DNA of 64,000 bases from JAYVYM01 sp046593925. Its GTDB lineage: Bacteria > Actinomycetota > Actinomycetes > Mycobacteriales > SCTD01. Under the pieces are notes generated by a model. It had not been told where the DNA came from. It searched no databases and was given only the letters and a program-made list of their open reading frames with translations. How positions within the stretch are numbered: the stretch's first letter is position 1; every line of letters begins with the position of its first letter. The stretch lies in contig JBKJQN010000082.1 of NCBI GenBank assembly GCA_046593925.1, forward strand, positions 11,246 through 75,245. Reading direction: 5' to 3'. Positions 56,645 to 64,000 of the stretch are shown piece after piece. The translations under genes and the position numbers were made by a program.

Positions 56645-56756
56645 GGGGACCTCTTCGACGTGGTTGCTGGCGGGACCTGCGTCAGGGGGTCCGATTCGTA
56701 CCGCCCGCACGCCACCCTGCTAACCCGGTCGGCCACCTCGACAGGGCCCTGTTCCG

Positions 56757-56838
56757 GCGCCTCCCCTTTGAGGGTGCACCAAGAGGGGCCCGAAAACCGC
56801 CCTCTCGAAGGGGAAGTGCACTGACGAAGGGGAGGCGC
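56757..56838. repeat. Palindromic intergenic repeat, copy B
   Basis: An 82-bp element with 14-bp inverted ends (one mismatch), GCGCCTCCCCTTTG at 56757-56770 and its complement at 56825-56838. Its reverse complement shares the ends, AGTGCACTTCCCCTTC and the GGTGCAC/CAAAGGGGAGGCG block with copy A (43671-43750), while the central 26 bases differ. Here it lies between two codirectional genes. Confidence 0.75.
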
Positions 56839-56857
56839 TCGATGGCGCTGGCGGACC

Positions 56858-58060
56858 TCAGCCGCGGAGCTGGTAGTCCTTCAGCAGCCCCCGGCTGATG
56901 ATGGTCTTCTGGATCTCCGAGGTGCCCTCGCCGATCAGCAGGAAGGGCGCCTCGCGCATCAGCCGCTCGATCTCGTACTCCTTGGAGTAGCCGTAGCCGC
57001 CGTGGATGCGGAAGGACTCCTGGACGACCTCGGAGCAGTACTCGCTCGCCAGCAGCTTGGCCATCCCCGACTCGACGTCGTTGCGCTTACCCGCGTCCTT
57101 CAGGCGCGCGGCGTTGACCATCAGCGCGTGCGCCGCCTCGACCTTCGTCGCCATCTCGGCGAGCTTGAACTGGATCGCCTGGTGCTGCGCGATCGGCTTG
57201 CCGAAGGTCTGGCGCTGCTGCGCGTACGAGATGGCGAGCTCGAACGCCCGGATCGAGATGCCGCAGGCCCGGGCGGCGACGTTGACGCGGCCGACCTCGA
57301 CACCGTCCATCATCTGGTAGAAGCCCTTGCCCCGGCCGGCCTCGCCCCCGAGCACCGAGCTGGCGGGAAGCCGGGCGCCCTCCATGATCATCTCGGTGGT
57401 CTCGACCCCCTTGTAGCCCATCTTCTCGATCTTGCCGGGGATGGTGACGCCCTGCGCGGTCTCGCCATAGCCCGGCGCCTTCTCCAGCAGGAACGTGCTC
57501 ATGTTCTTGTAGACCGAGTCGCCGCCCTCGTCGGTCTTGACCAGGGTCGCGATCAGCCCGGCGCGGGCCCCGTTGGTCAGCCACATCTTCTGACCGTCCA
57601 GGACGTACTCCTCGCCGTCGCGGACCGCCCGGCTCGTGATCGCCGCGACGTCGGAGCCGCAGCCCGGCTCGCTCATCGAGAACCCGCCGCGCAGCTCACC
57701 GCTGGACATGAGCGGGAGCAGCCGCTGCCGCTGCTCCTCGGTGCCGTGGTGCATCAGCATGTACGCCACGATGAAGTGCGTGTTGATGACGCCGGAGACG
57801 CTCATCCACCCGCGGGCGATCTGCTCGACGACCAGGGCGTACGTCAGCAGCGACTCGCCGAGCCCGCCGTACTCCTCAGGGATCATCAGCCCGAACAGGC
57901 CCATCTCCTTCATGCCCTCGACGATCGCCTCGGGGAACTCGTCCTTGTGCTCGAGGTCGGTGGCGTACGGCAGGATCTCCTTCTCGACGAAGTCCTTGAC
58001 CGTGCTGAGGATCTCCTGCTGGACCTCGGTCAGGCCCTCCGTGGCGGCCAGGCGTCCCAT
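56858..58060 (-). CDS. Acyl-CoA dehydrogenase
   Basis: 400 residues with the complete family layout: LFGLMIPEEYGGLGESLLTY, GGFSMSEPGCGSDVAAITS, WLTNGARAGLIATLVKTDEG, RIHGGYGYSKEYEIERLMRE and the FAD/catalytic end LLIGEGTSEIQKTIISR. It oxidises a short or branched acyl-CoA (isovaleryl-, butyryl- or methylsuccinyl-type); the exact substrate cannot be fixed. Start ATG follows GGGAGCAG. Unlike AidB at 10936-12588 this is a catabolic enzyme. Confidence 0.92.
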   Translation of the reverse strand: MGRLAATEGLTEVQQEILSTVKDFVEKEILPYATDLEHKDEFPEAIVEGMKEMGLFGLMIPEEYGGLGESLLTYALVVEQIARGWMSVSGVINTHFIVAYMLMHHGTEEQRQRLLPLMSSGELRGGFSMSEPGCGSDVAAITSRAVRDGEEYVLDGQKMWLTNGARAGLIATLVKTDEGGDSVYKNMSTFLLEKAPGYGETAQGVTIPGKIEKMGYKGVETTEMIMEGARLPASSVLGGEAGRGKGFYQMMDGVEVGRVNVAARACGISIRAFELAISYAQQRQTFGKPIAQHQAIQFKLAEMATKVEAAHALMVNAARLKDAGKRNDVESGMAKLLASEYCSEVVQESFRIHGGYGYSKEYEIERLMREAPFLLIGEGTSEIQKTIISRGLLKDYQLRG

Positions 58061-58181
58061 GTCTGCTCCCCGATCTGCGTCGTCCGCGCGCTGCGGGCCG
58101 GCAGCGTGCTGGCCCGGATCCTCCCACCGGCGCGGTCAGCAGGCGAGCGGGGCGGCAGTGGCCCACATCACGCTCGCGCGG

Positions 58182-59123
58182 CTACTCGACGGGGACGCTG
58201 GGCTCCACCCGGGTGCCGTCGCGGATGACCAGCGCGAGCCCGGCGACCAGCAGGGCGGCGGCCGGCAGCGCCAGCAGCGGCGGCCGCTGGCCGAGCGCGA
58301 CGGCAGCCAGCAGGGCGGCGCCGGGGATCTCGAACAGGATCGACAGGCTGACGACCGTGGCGCTGACGGTGCGCAGCACCCGGTTGAACAGCGAGTGCCC
58401 GAGCAGCTGGGCCCCTGCGGTGAGCGCGAGCAGCTTGAGCCAGTCAGCGGCGGCGTACCCGCCGAGCGACTGCCGGCCGACGACGCACACGACCAGCAGC
58501 AGCAGGGCGGTGACGGTGTAGCAGACACCGGTATACGTGGTGGTGGAGACGCTGCGCCGTACCTCGCTGCCCGCAACCATGTATGCCGCGGCAAAGGCGC
58601 CGCCGACGACCGCGAGACCGTCGCCGAGCAGCGCGGTGCCGCTCACCGACAGGTCCGCGCCGGTCAGCAGCAGCGCCCCCGACACGGCGACGCCGATGCC
58701 GAGCCAGACCCTGCCGCCGACCCGCTCGCCGCGGGCCCTGGCGATCAGTGCCGCCCAGATCGGCTGGGTCGCCACCAGCGCGGTGGCCGACGCGACCGAC
58801 GTCAGCGTCACCGACGGGATCCAGGTCGCGAAGTGCAGCGCCAGCAGGGCGCCGGCCAGCAGGGCCAGCCGGCGCTCGCGACGGTCCAGCCCGCGCAGCT
58901 CGTCGAGGCGGGTGAGCAGGACCGCAGGCACGAGTACCGCGCCGGCCATCGCATTGCGCCAGAAGGCGATCGCCAGCGCCGGGACAGCGGTCGCGGCGAT
59001 CAGCGGCCCGGACGTCGAGACGGCGGTGAGGGCAACCACCAGCAGCACGGCGTCGGGTCCCCCGGGCCGACCGACAACGGGTGCAGCCGCGCTCGTCGCC
59101 GGGGCGGTGCGCGCCACGCTCAT
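58182..59123 (-). CDS. EamA/DMT superfamily transporter
   Basis: 313 residues with about ten hydrophobic helices in two EamA repeats: AIAFWRNAMAGAVLVPAVLL and ATWIPSVTLTSVASATALVA in the first, SLSILFEIPGAALLAAVALG in the second. Members export amino acids, metabolites or drugs. ATG 59123 follows the AGGAG region; a longer frame to 59162 is possible. Single gene, codirectional with the acyl-CoA dehydrogenase. Confidence 0.87.
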   Translation of the reverse strand: MSVARTAPATSAAAPVVGRPGGPDAVLLVVALTAVSTSGPLIAATAVPALAIAFWRNAMAGAVLVPAVLLTRLDELRGLDRRERRLALLAGALLALHFATWIPSVTLTSVASATALVATQPIWAALIARARGERVGGRVWLGIGVAVSGALLLTGADLSVSGTALLGDGLAVVGGAFAAAYMVAGSEVRRSVSTTTYTGVCYTVTALLLLVVCVVGRQSLGGYAAADWLKLLALTAGAQLLGHSLFNRVLRTVSATVVSLSILFEIPGAALLAAVALGQRPPLLALPAAALLVAGLALVIRDGTRVEPSVPVE

Positions 59124-59249
59124 CTTCCTGGCTCCTCGCGGTGGGGGCCCGAATGCTTGCATCCAGCCCCCTGCAACCGGGTTGCGCCCATCGACCGGGT
59201 CTCATGGACGGCAACATCTTCCAGCGGCAACCGGTGGCAGGCTGCCGAC

Positions 59250-59645
59250 GTGGGGGCGGCGCTGATCGAGGAGGCGACCCGGCGCAGCGGGGTCGTGTGG
59301 CTGGTGGCCGAGGGCCGGGCCGGGCAGCCGGTGTGGGCCCGCTGGCACGCAGGCGCCGCGCACCTGGTGACCGGCGGGCTCGAGCAGCCGCTCGCTGGCG
59401 TGCACGACGGCGACCGGGTGCTGGTCGTCGTTCGCAGCAGGGAGCGCCAGGCCGACCGCGTCGTGCAGTGGTGGGCGCGGGTCCGCGAGCTACCACCGGG
59501 CAGCGAGGCGTGGTCGCAGGTGGTGCCCGTGCTGCACGCCCAGCGGCTCAACGCCCCCGACGGGCAGGGGCAGCCGGCGCGCTGGGCCACCGACAGCAGG
59601 GTGCTGACGCTGCTGCCCGACGGCGAGGAGCCGGTCGCGCGGTGA
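59250..59645 (+). CDS. Conserved actinobacterial hypothetical protein
   Basis: 131 residues: VGAALIEEATRRSGVVWLVA, WARWHAGAAHLVTGGLEQPL, VVVRSRERQADRVVQWWARV, HAQRLNAPDGQGQPARWATD. The arrangement resembles a split-barrel flavin-binding-like fold, and closely similar proteins are common in actinobacteria without a function. The GTG start at 59250 is preceded by CAGGCT six bases upstream, a poor leaderless -10. Convergent with the PhzF gene, whose stop is three bases away. Confidence 0.72.
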   Translation: MGAALIEEATRRSGVVWLVAEGRAGQPVWARWHAGAAHLVTGGLEQPLAGVHDGDRVLVVVRSRERQADRVVQWWARVRELPPGSEAWSQVVPVLHAQRLNAPDGQGQPARWATDSRVLTLLPDGEEPVAR

Positions 59646-59648
59646 CGG

Positions 59649-60509
59649 TCAGCCCGGCCGGCGGATCTCGCCGCGGGCCACCGGCACGACGCTTCCAGCC
59701 ACGGTCGTCGCCACGGCCCGGCCGTCCTCGACCTGGACCGTGCATCGCAGCGTCGAGGGCCGACCGCACTCGGCGCCCTGCGCGACGACGTAGGACGTCA
59801 GACCCTCCGGCAGCCGGCCGGCCGCGGCCAGGAACACCCCGAGGCCGAGCGCGGCCGAGCCGGTCGCCGGGTCCTCCGGCATGCCGACGTCGGGCACGAA
59901 CACGCGGCTGTGCGCGCGGCCGTCGGTGTACGACGTCACCGACAGCCCGGTGCCCAGGTCCAGGGCGCGCAGGGCCACCGGGTCCGGGACAGCGCGAACG
60001 ACCGCGGCAGCCTGCACCGGCAGGTAGCTGAACTCGATGCCGCAGCCCGCCCGGCGCGGCTCGCCCGCGAGGTCGGCGGCCGCCAGTCCGACCGCGGCCA
60101 GCACCGCCGCTGCCGACAGCAATGGCCCCACCGTCGGCGGACCGCCGGTCAGCACCACCTCGTCGGACGACACCCGTACGGGGATCAGCCCGGCGCCGCA
60201 GGACTGCACCGCGTCGCCGAGCCGCAGCCGGCCGAGCCGGTGCAGCACCCACGCGGCGCCCACACTCGGGTGACCGGCGAACGGCAGCTCCGCCCGCGTC
60301 GTGAAGATCCGCAGCCGGTAGTCGGCCCCGTCGTCCGCCAGCAAGGGGAAGGCCGTCTCCGCCAGGTTGAACTCCGCAGCGAGTGCCTGCAGAGCCGCGG
60401 TGTCCAGGCCGTCGGCGTCGAGCACGACCGCCAGCGGGTTGCCGGCGAACGCCCGGTCGGTGAACACGTCGACCACCTCGTACGCGAGGCGCGCGGTCGA
60501 GGCCCTCAT
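59649..60509 (-). CDS. PhzF family epimerase/isomerase
   Basis: 286 residues: YEVVDVFTDRAFAGNPLAVV, the catalytic glutamate E51 in FNLAETAF, TRAELPFAGHPSVGAAWVL and the late DVGMPEDPATGSAALGLGVF. The fold is two diaminopimelate-epimerase-like barrels. Characterised members act in phenazine synthesis or as ene-type isomerases; no phenazine genes are present here. ATG 60509 is preceded by TAGGGT at seven bases, giving a leaderless start and excluding the very long upstream frame. Confidence 0.9.
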   Translation of the reverse strand: MRASTARLAYEVVDVFTDRAFAGNPLAVVLDADGLDTAALQALAAEFNLAETAFPLLADDGADYRLRIFTTRAELPFAGHPSVGAAWVLHRLGRLRLGDAVQSCGAGLIPVRVSSDEVVLTGGPPTVGPLLSAAAVLAAVGLAAADLAGEPRRAGCGIEFSYLPVQAAAVVRAVPDPVALRALDLGTGLSVTSYTDGRAHSRVFVPDVGMPEDPATGSAALGLGVFLAAAGRLPEGLTSYVVAQGAECGRPSTLRCTVQVEDGRAVATTVAGSVVPVARGEIRRPG

Positions 60510-60516
60510 GCCTCCG

Positions 60517-60542
60517 ACCCTAGGCCCCTGGCGCACTAACCT
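60517..60542. promoter_or_regulatory. Divergent leaderless promoters of the PhzF and MgtE-N/CBS genes
   Basis: Minus strand: TAGGGT at 60522-60517, seven bases before ATG 60509. Plus strand: TAACCT at 60537-60542, six bases before GTG 60549. The two -10 elements lie 14 bp apart within a 39-bp gap, so both messages probably begin at or next to their start codons. Confidence 0.55.
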
Positions 60543-60548
60543 TGCCCG

Positions 60549-61787
60549 GTGAGCACCGCTACCCGCGTCTTCGTCGCACGGGTCGCCGGGCTGCCCGTGT
60601 TCGACCCGAACGGCGACCCGGTCGGTCGGCTGCGCGACGTCGTGGCGGCGCTGCGCCTGGGTCGTGAGGCCCCACGGGTGCTCGGCCTCGCAGTCGAGAT
60701 CCAGAGCCGACGGCGGATCTTTGTCCCGATGGGGCGGGTCACGTCGATCGACGCCGACGCCGTGGTCCTGTCCAGTGGCACCGTCAGCCTGCGTCGCTTC
60801 GACAAACGGCAGGGCGAGACGCTGGTCCTCGCCGAGATGCTCGACCGGCTGGTGACGATCCAGGCGACCGGCGAGCAGGCGACCGTCGTCGACGTGGCAA
60901 TGGAGCAGAACCGGACCGACTGGCTGCTCAGCCGGGTGGCCGTACGACGCGGGTCGCGCCGCCGGCGGGCGGAGCTGCTGCAGCTCGAGTGGGACGAGGT
61001 CGACGGCTTCGCCTTGCCGGAGGACGGCCAGGGCGCGGCCAACCTGCTGGCGGTGTTCGAGAAGCTGCGACCCGCCGACCTCGCGAGTGTGCTGCACGAC
61101 CTGTCGGGCAAGCGCCGGGCCGAGATCGCGGCAGCCCTGGACGACCAGCGCCTGGCCGACGTGCTGGAGGAGCTGCCCGAGGACGAGCAGGTCGAGCTGC
61201 TGGCCGGCCTGGAGGACGAGCGGGCCGCCGACGTGCTGGAGGCGATGGACGCCGACGATGCCGCCGACCTGCTCGGGGAGCTCGAACCCGCCGAGGCGCA
61301 GCGCCTGCTGGACCTGATGGAGCCCGGCGAGGCGGCCCCGGTCCGCCAGCTGCTGGCCTACAGCGACGACACCGCCGGCGGCCTGATGACCAGCGAGCCG
61401 GTGATCCTGGGTGCGACCACCACCGTCGCGGAGGCCCTCGCGAGGATGCGCAACGCCGACCTGTCGCCGGCGCTGGCCGCGCAGGTCTACGTCGTACGCC
61501 CGCCGTACGAGACCCCGACCGGCCGTTACCTCGGCACAGCGCACTTCCAGCGGCTGCTGCGCGAGCCGCCGAGCTCGATGATCAGCTCCGTCGTTGACGA
61601 CACCGACCCGCTGGCGCCCGACGTCTCGCTCGCCGAGGTCACCCGGCACCTGGCGTCGTACAACCTGGTGGCGGTGCCGGTCGTCGACTCCGACCAGCAC
61701 CTGCTCGGCGCGGTCACCGTCGATGACGTGCTCGACCACCTGCTGCCCGCCGGCTGGCGCGAGACCCGCGGTGTGCGCCGTGGCTGA
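60549..61787 (+). CDS. Soluble PRC-barrel/MgtE-N/CBS protein
   Basis: 412 residues. A PRC-barrel-like start (VFVARVAGLPVFDPNGDPVG) is followed by an MgtE N-terminal superhelix (LRPADLASVLHDLSGKRRAE, ALDDQRLADVLEELPEDEQV, DADDAADLLGELEPAEAQRL) and a CBS pair (DDTAGGLMTSEPVI ... VPVVDSDQHLLGAVTVDDVL). The MgtE membrane channel is missing, so this is a cytoplasmic magnesium sensor-like protein, not a channel by itself. It overlaps the membrane protein DUF1003 by eight bases, which suggests a two-part system. This combination is common in actinobacteria. Confidence 0.87.
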   Translation: MSTATRVFVARVAGLPVFDPNGDPVGRLRDVVAALRLGREAPRVLGLAVEIQSRRRIFVPMGRVTSIDADAVVLSSGTVSLRRFDKRQGETLVLAEMLDRLVTIQATGEQATVVDVAMEQNRTDWLLSRVAVRRGSRRRRAELLQLEWDEVDGFALPEDGQGAANLLAVFEKLRPADLASVLHDLSGKRRAEIAAALDDQRLADVLEELPEDEQVELLAGLEDERAADVLEAMDADDAADLLGELEPAEAQRLLDLMEPGEAAPVRQLLAYSDDTAGGLMTSEPVILGATTTVAEALARMRNADLSPALAAQVYVVRPPYETPTGRYLGTAHFQRLLREPPSSMISSVVDDTDPLAPDVSLAEVTRHLASYNLVAVPVVDSDQHLLGAVTVDDVLDHLLPAGWRETRGVRRG

Positions 61788-62427
61788 GCGCCGCACCCGC
61801 CGGCCGCGGCTCGACACACCCGTCGAGGCGCGCCGCACGCTGGTCCCACGGCCGCACTACGACCCGGACACCTTCGGCCGCTTCTCCGAGCGCATCGCCC
61901 GGTTCCTGGGGACGGCGAAGTTCCTGGTCTACATGTCGATCTTCATCGCCATCTGGGTCGTCGTCAACATCACGCCGATCGCGTTCGACCCGTACACCTT
62001 CACCTTCCTGACCCTGCTGCTGTCACTGCAGGCGTCGTACGCCGCCCCGCTGATCCTGTTGGCGCAGAACCGGCAGGCCGACCGAGACCGGGTGAGCCTC
62101 GAGGAGGACCGCACCCAGAACGCCCGCCTGATGGCCGAGGTCGAGTACCTCTCCCGGGAGCTCGCATCGCTGCGGCAGGCCGTCGGCGAGGTGCCGACCC
62201 GCGACTATCTGCGCGAGCAGCTGCGCGAGCTCACCGAGGAGGTCGTGGCGCGCTCCGGCGAGACGGCCGGCCTGGTGATGTACGACCGGACCAGCCGCGA
62301 CAAGCGCGAGGACCGGGAGCGCCGGGCCGAACGCAAGCGCCGTGTCAAGGGCCAGCGTGAGGACGTCGGCACCGGGGTCGGTGGCAGCCTGACCGAGCCG
62401 TTCGCCGGCGAGACCGCGGAACTGTAG
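61780..62427 (+). CDS. DUF1003 membrane protein
   Basis: 215 residues. FSERIARFLGTAKFLVYMSI, FIAIWVVVNITPIAFDPYTF and LTLLLSLQASYAAPLILLAQ form two transmembrane helices with the conserved DPYPF-like turn of DUF1003. NRQADRDRVSLEEDRTQNAR starts a long charged coiled coil and basic tail. The GTG at 61780 overlaps the MgtE-N/CBS stop. A role with that protein in magnesium or membrane homeostasis is inferred only from the coupling. Confidence 0.88.
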   Translation: MAERRTRRPRLDTPVEARRTLVPRPHYDPDTFGRFSERIARFLGTAKFLVYMSIFIAIWVVVNITPIAFDPYTFTFLTLLLSLQASYAAPLILLAQNRQADRDRVSLEEDRTQNARLMAEVEYLSRELASLRQAVGEVPTRDYLREQLRELTEEVVARSGETAGLVMYDRTSRDKREDRERRAERKRRVKGQREDVGTGVGGSLTEPFAGETAEL

Positions 62428-62430
62428 GAA

Positions 62431-62453
62431 CCGGCCGGGCTTCACCCGGCCGG
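62431..62453 (+). terminator. Terminator-like hairpin after DUF1003
   Basis: CCGGCCGGG (62431-62439) and its complement CCCGGCCGG (62445-62453) form a 9-bp stem with a five-base loop directly after the DUF1003 stop. There is no T-tract, so it may be a weak terminator or a transcript-end stabiliser. Confidence 0.4.
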
Positions 62454-62475
62454 GTGAGCGGCCGATGCACCGCAC

Positions 62476-64000
62476 GTGACCACACCGTTCCCGCAGCCCC
62501 GGCCAGTTGCGGCGCGCCCAGACACCCGCCGCCGCCGGATCGGCGAGGTACTCGTCGAGCAGGGCCTGCTCACCGAGGAGCAGGTCCAGCACGTCCTCAC
62601 CCTGCAGCAGGCGACCGCCGCCGGGCAGGCCCGACCCCGGCTCGGTGCGCTGGTCATCAGCGCCGGCTTCGGCACCGAGAAGCAGGTCGCCGAGGCGCTG
62701 GCCCAGGCGCTCGGGCTGCCGCTGGTCGACCTCGGCGCCACCCTGGTCGTCCCGGAGCACGTCCGCCTGCTGCCGCGGCCGGTCGCCGAGCGCAGCGGCG
62801 TGCTGGTCCTGGAGCGCAGCGGCAGCCGCGTGACCGTCGCGACCAGCGACCCGACCAACGTGGTGGCGCTCGACGACGTCAAGCTCTACACCGGCGCCAC
62901 CGAGCTGACGGTCGTGGTGGCGACCGACAGCCAGGTACGCGACCACCTGAGCCGGGCGTGGTCGCTGTCGGAGGACGCCTCGGGTGTCTCGACGCTGTTC
63001 GAGGAGATCGGCGCTGACGAGGTCGCCGACGTCGACCTGGCGGCGCAGGGTGTCGACACCGCCCCGATCGTCCGACTGGTGGACGTGGTCCTCGCCGACG
63101 CCGTACGCGCCCGCGCCAGCGACGTGCACGTCGAGCCGCAGGCTGCCGACCTGCGGATCCGCTACCGCGTCGACGGCCTGCTGCGCGACGTGATGACCGT
63201 ACCGAAGGGGGCGACCTCTGCCGCGGTCAGCCGCATCAAGATCGTTTCCGGGCTGGACATCGCCGAGCGGCGGCGCCCGCAGGACGGCCGCGCGAAGCTC
63301 ACCGTCGACGGCATGGTGGTGGAGGCGCGCATCTCCACGCTGCCGACCCTGCACGGGGAGAAGGTCGTGATCCGGCTGCTCCCCCGCGCCGAGAACGTTC
63401 CCCTGATGTCGAAGACCGGGATGACCGCGGCCCAGCTCGAGCACGTGGGGGCGGCCCTCATCCAGTCGCAGGGGCTGGTGCTCATCACCGCCCCGACCGG
63501 CTCCGGCAAGACCAACACGCTGTACGCCGCGATCCAGCAGGTGAGCACGCCGGACCGCAACATCGTGACCCTCGAGGACCCGGTCGAGGTGCAGGTCGCG
63601 GGGATCACGCAGGTGCAGGTGCACGAGCGCTCGGGCATGACGTTCGCCCGCGGGCTGCGCAGCGTGCTGCGTCAGGACCCCGACATCGTGCTGGTCGGTG
63701 AGGTCCGCGACCACGAGACCGCCGAGCTGGCGCTGCAGGCCTCGCTCACCGGCCACCTCGTCCTCACGACCCTGCACACCAACGACGCGGTCGCCGCGGT
63801 GACCCGCCTGGTCGAGATGGGTGTCGAGCCGTTCCTCGTCGCTTCCTCTTTGACGCTCGTGGTGGCCCAGCGGCTGGTCCGAACTCCTTGCGCGAGTTGT
63901 GCCGCTCCCTACACCCCGACGCCCCGAACGCTCGCGCTGCTCGGCCTCGGCGAGATCGAGCTCACTGGGGCCACCCCGCGCCGCGGGGCGGGCTGCGCCG
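62476..64000 (+). CDS. PilB/GspE-type secretion or pilus assembly ATPase (3' end outside the window)
   Basis: The first 508 residues of an assembly ATPase. An N-terminal MshEN domain (IGEVLVEQGLLTEEQVQHVL, EALAQALGLPLVDL) is followed by the motor: ASDVHVEPQAADLRIRYRVD, RRRPQDGRAKL, Walker A APTGSGKTNTLYAAI, TLEDPVEVQV, Walker B DPDIVLVGEVRD and TLHTNDAVAAVTRL. A CASC pair near the edge begins the usual zinc motif, whose second half is cut off. It energises type IV pilus or type II-like assembly at the inner membrane. The GTG at 62476 starts the conserved region; the downstream pilus genes are presumably beyond the edge. Confidence 0.92.
   Translation, partial: MTTPFPQPRPVAARPDTRRRRIGEVLVEQGLLTEEQVQHVLTLQQATAAGQARPRLGALVISAGFGTEKQVAEALAQALGLPLVDLGATLVVPEHVRLLPRPVAERSGVLVLERSGSRVTVATSDPTNVVALDDVKLYTGATELTVVVATDSQVRDHLSRAWSLSEDASGVSTLFEEIGADEVADVDLAAQGVDTAPIVRLVDVVLADAVRARASDVHVEPQAADLRIRYRVDGLLRDVMTVPKGATSAAVSRIKIVSGLDIAERRRPQDGRAKLTVDGMVVEARISTLPTLHGEKVVIRLLPRAENVPLMSKTGMTAAQLEHVGAALIQSQGLVLITAPTGSGKTNTLYAAIQQVSTPDRNIVTLEDPVEVQVAGITQVQVHERSGMTFARGLRSVLRQDPDIVLVGEVRDHETAELALQASLTGHLVLTTLHTNDAVAAVTRLVEMGVEPFLVASSLTLVVAQRLVRTPCASCAAPYTPTPRTLALLGLGEIELTGATPRRGAGCA

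Noticed and set aside
57636..59249. Long plus-strand extension before the hypothetical protein at 59250
   Set aside because: It runs antisense through the acyl-CoA dehydrogenase and DMT transporter genes; only the last 131 codons look like protein.
60510..61838. Minus-strand extension of PhzF across the MgtE-N/CBS gene
   Set aside because: ATG 60509 has a leaderless -10 and the PhzF fold begins there; upstream residues are antisense noise.
1..64000. CRISPR arrays, tRNA or rRNA genes, integrase or transposase genes
   Set aside because: No regularly spaced repeats, cloverleaf-like sequences, rRNA-like stretches or mobile-element proteins were recognised by reading; a dedicated search was not possible.

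Overview
The window is very G+C-rich and carries a gene set typical of Actinomycetota: WhiB7, UvrD2, mycoredoxin-1, AdnAB, MoeZ, DUF3107, Ku/LigD, a GAF-ANTAR regulator and a PucR regulator. GTG and TTG starts, 4-base start/stop overlaps and leaderless promoters (TAnnnT about 6-8 bases before the start codon) are frequent. The order whiB7-uvrD2-mrx1-nudC and, further on, moeZ ... TetR-DUF3107-ferritin-like-DEAD-box follows the mycobacterial layout, with interruptions. The genus cannot be named from the sequence alone.

Layout. 1-1270: decayed glycosylase remnant, a small basic protein, and whiB7 with a leader holding a promoter, an upstream ORF and mutually exclusive antiterminator/terminator hairpins. 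1273-9225: uvrD2, mrx1, GAF-ANTAR, a kinase-like protein with a broken P-loop, two gene relics, nudC and an M16 peptidase pair. 9441-15774: NmrA-like protein, Rrf2 regulator, AidB, TerC, PucR regulator, and an alpha/beta hydrolase whose 3' end was rewritten by a 43-bp foldback duplication. 15771-28673: phosphotransferase relic, EEP hydrolase, a GNAT-S4 fusion, SNase lipoprotein, ABC exporter, AdnB, AdnA, an alkyltransferase-like protein and MoeZ. 28701-37100: hydrolase, S51 peptidase and a multi-sensor SpoIIE phosphatase in one coupled unit; Ku facing a split LigD; then DUF6158, TetR and DUF3107. 37138-46515: broken phosphotransferase, long inverted repeat, GNAT, ferritin-like protein, DEAD-box helicase, phosphoesterase, hydrolase, monooxygenase, MpaB-type protein, Gly/Trp-rich membrane protein, MarC and PHP. 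46516-64000: a large secreted protein, a penicillin-binding protein, MetX-like hydrolase, DUF6758, MaoC, DUF2332, SUFU, secreted lipase, acyl-CoA dehydrogenase, DMT transporter, PhzF, a soluble MgtE-N/CBS protein overlapping DUF1003, and a PilB/GspE ATPase cut by the window edge.

Two themes stand out. The first is genome maintenance: UvrD2, AdnAB, Ku plus split LigD, AidB, an alkyltransferase-like protein and a glycosylase relic. The second is local decay and rearrangement: at least five broken genes, a textbook template-switch mutation, and a pair of small palindromic intergenic repeats that look like a MITE/REP family. No rRNA, tRNA, CRISPR array, prophage or intact insertion sequence was recognised.
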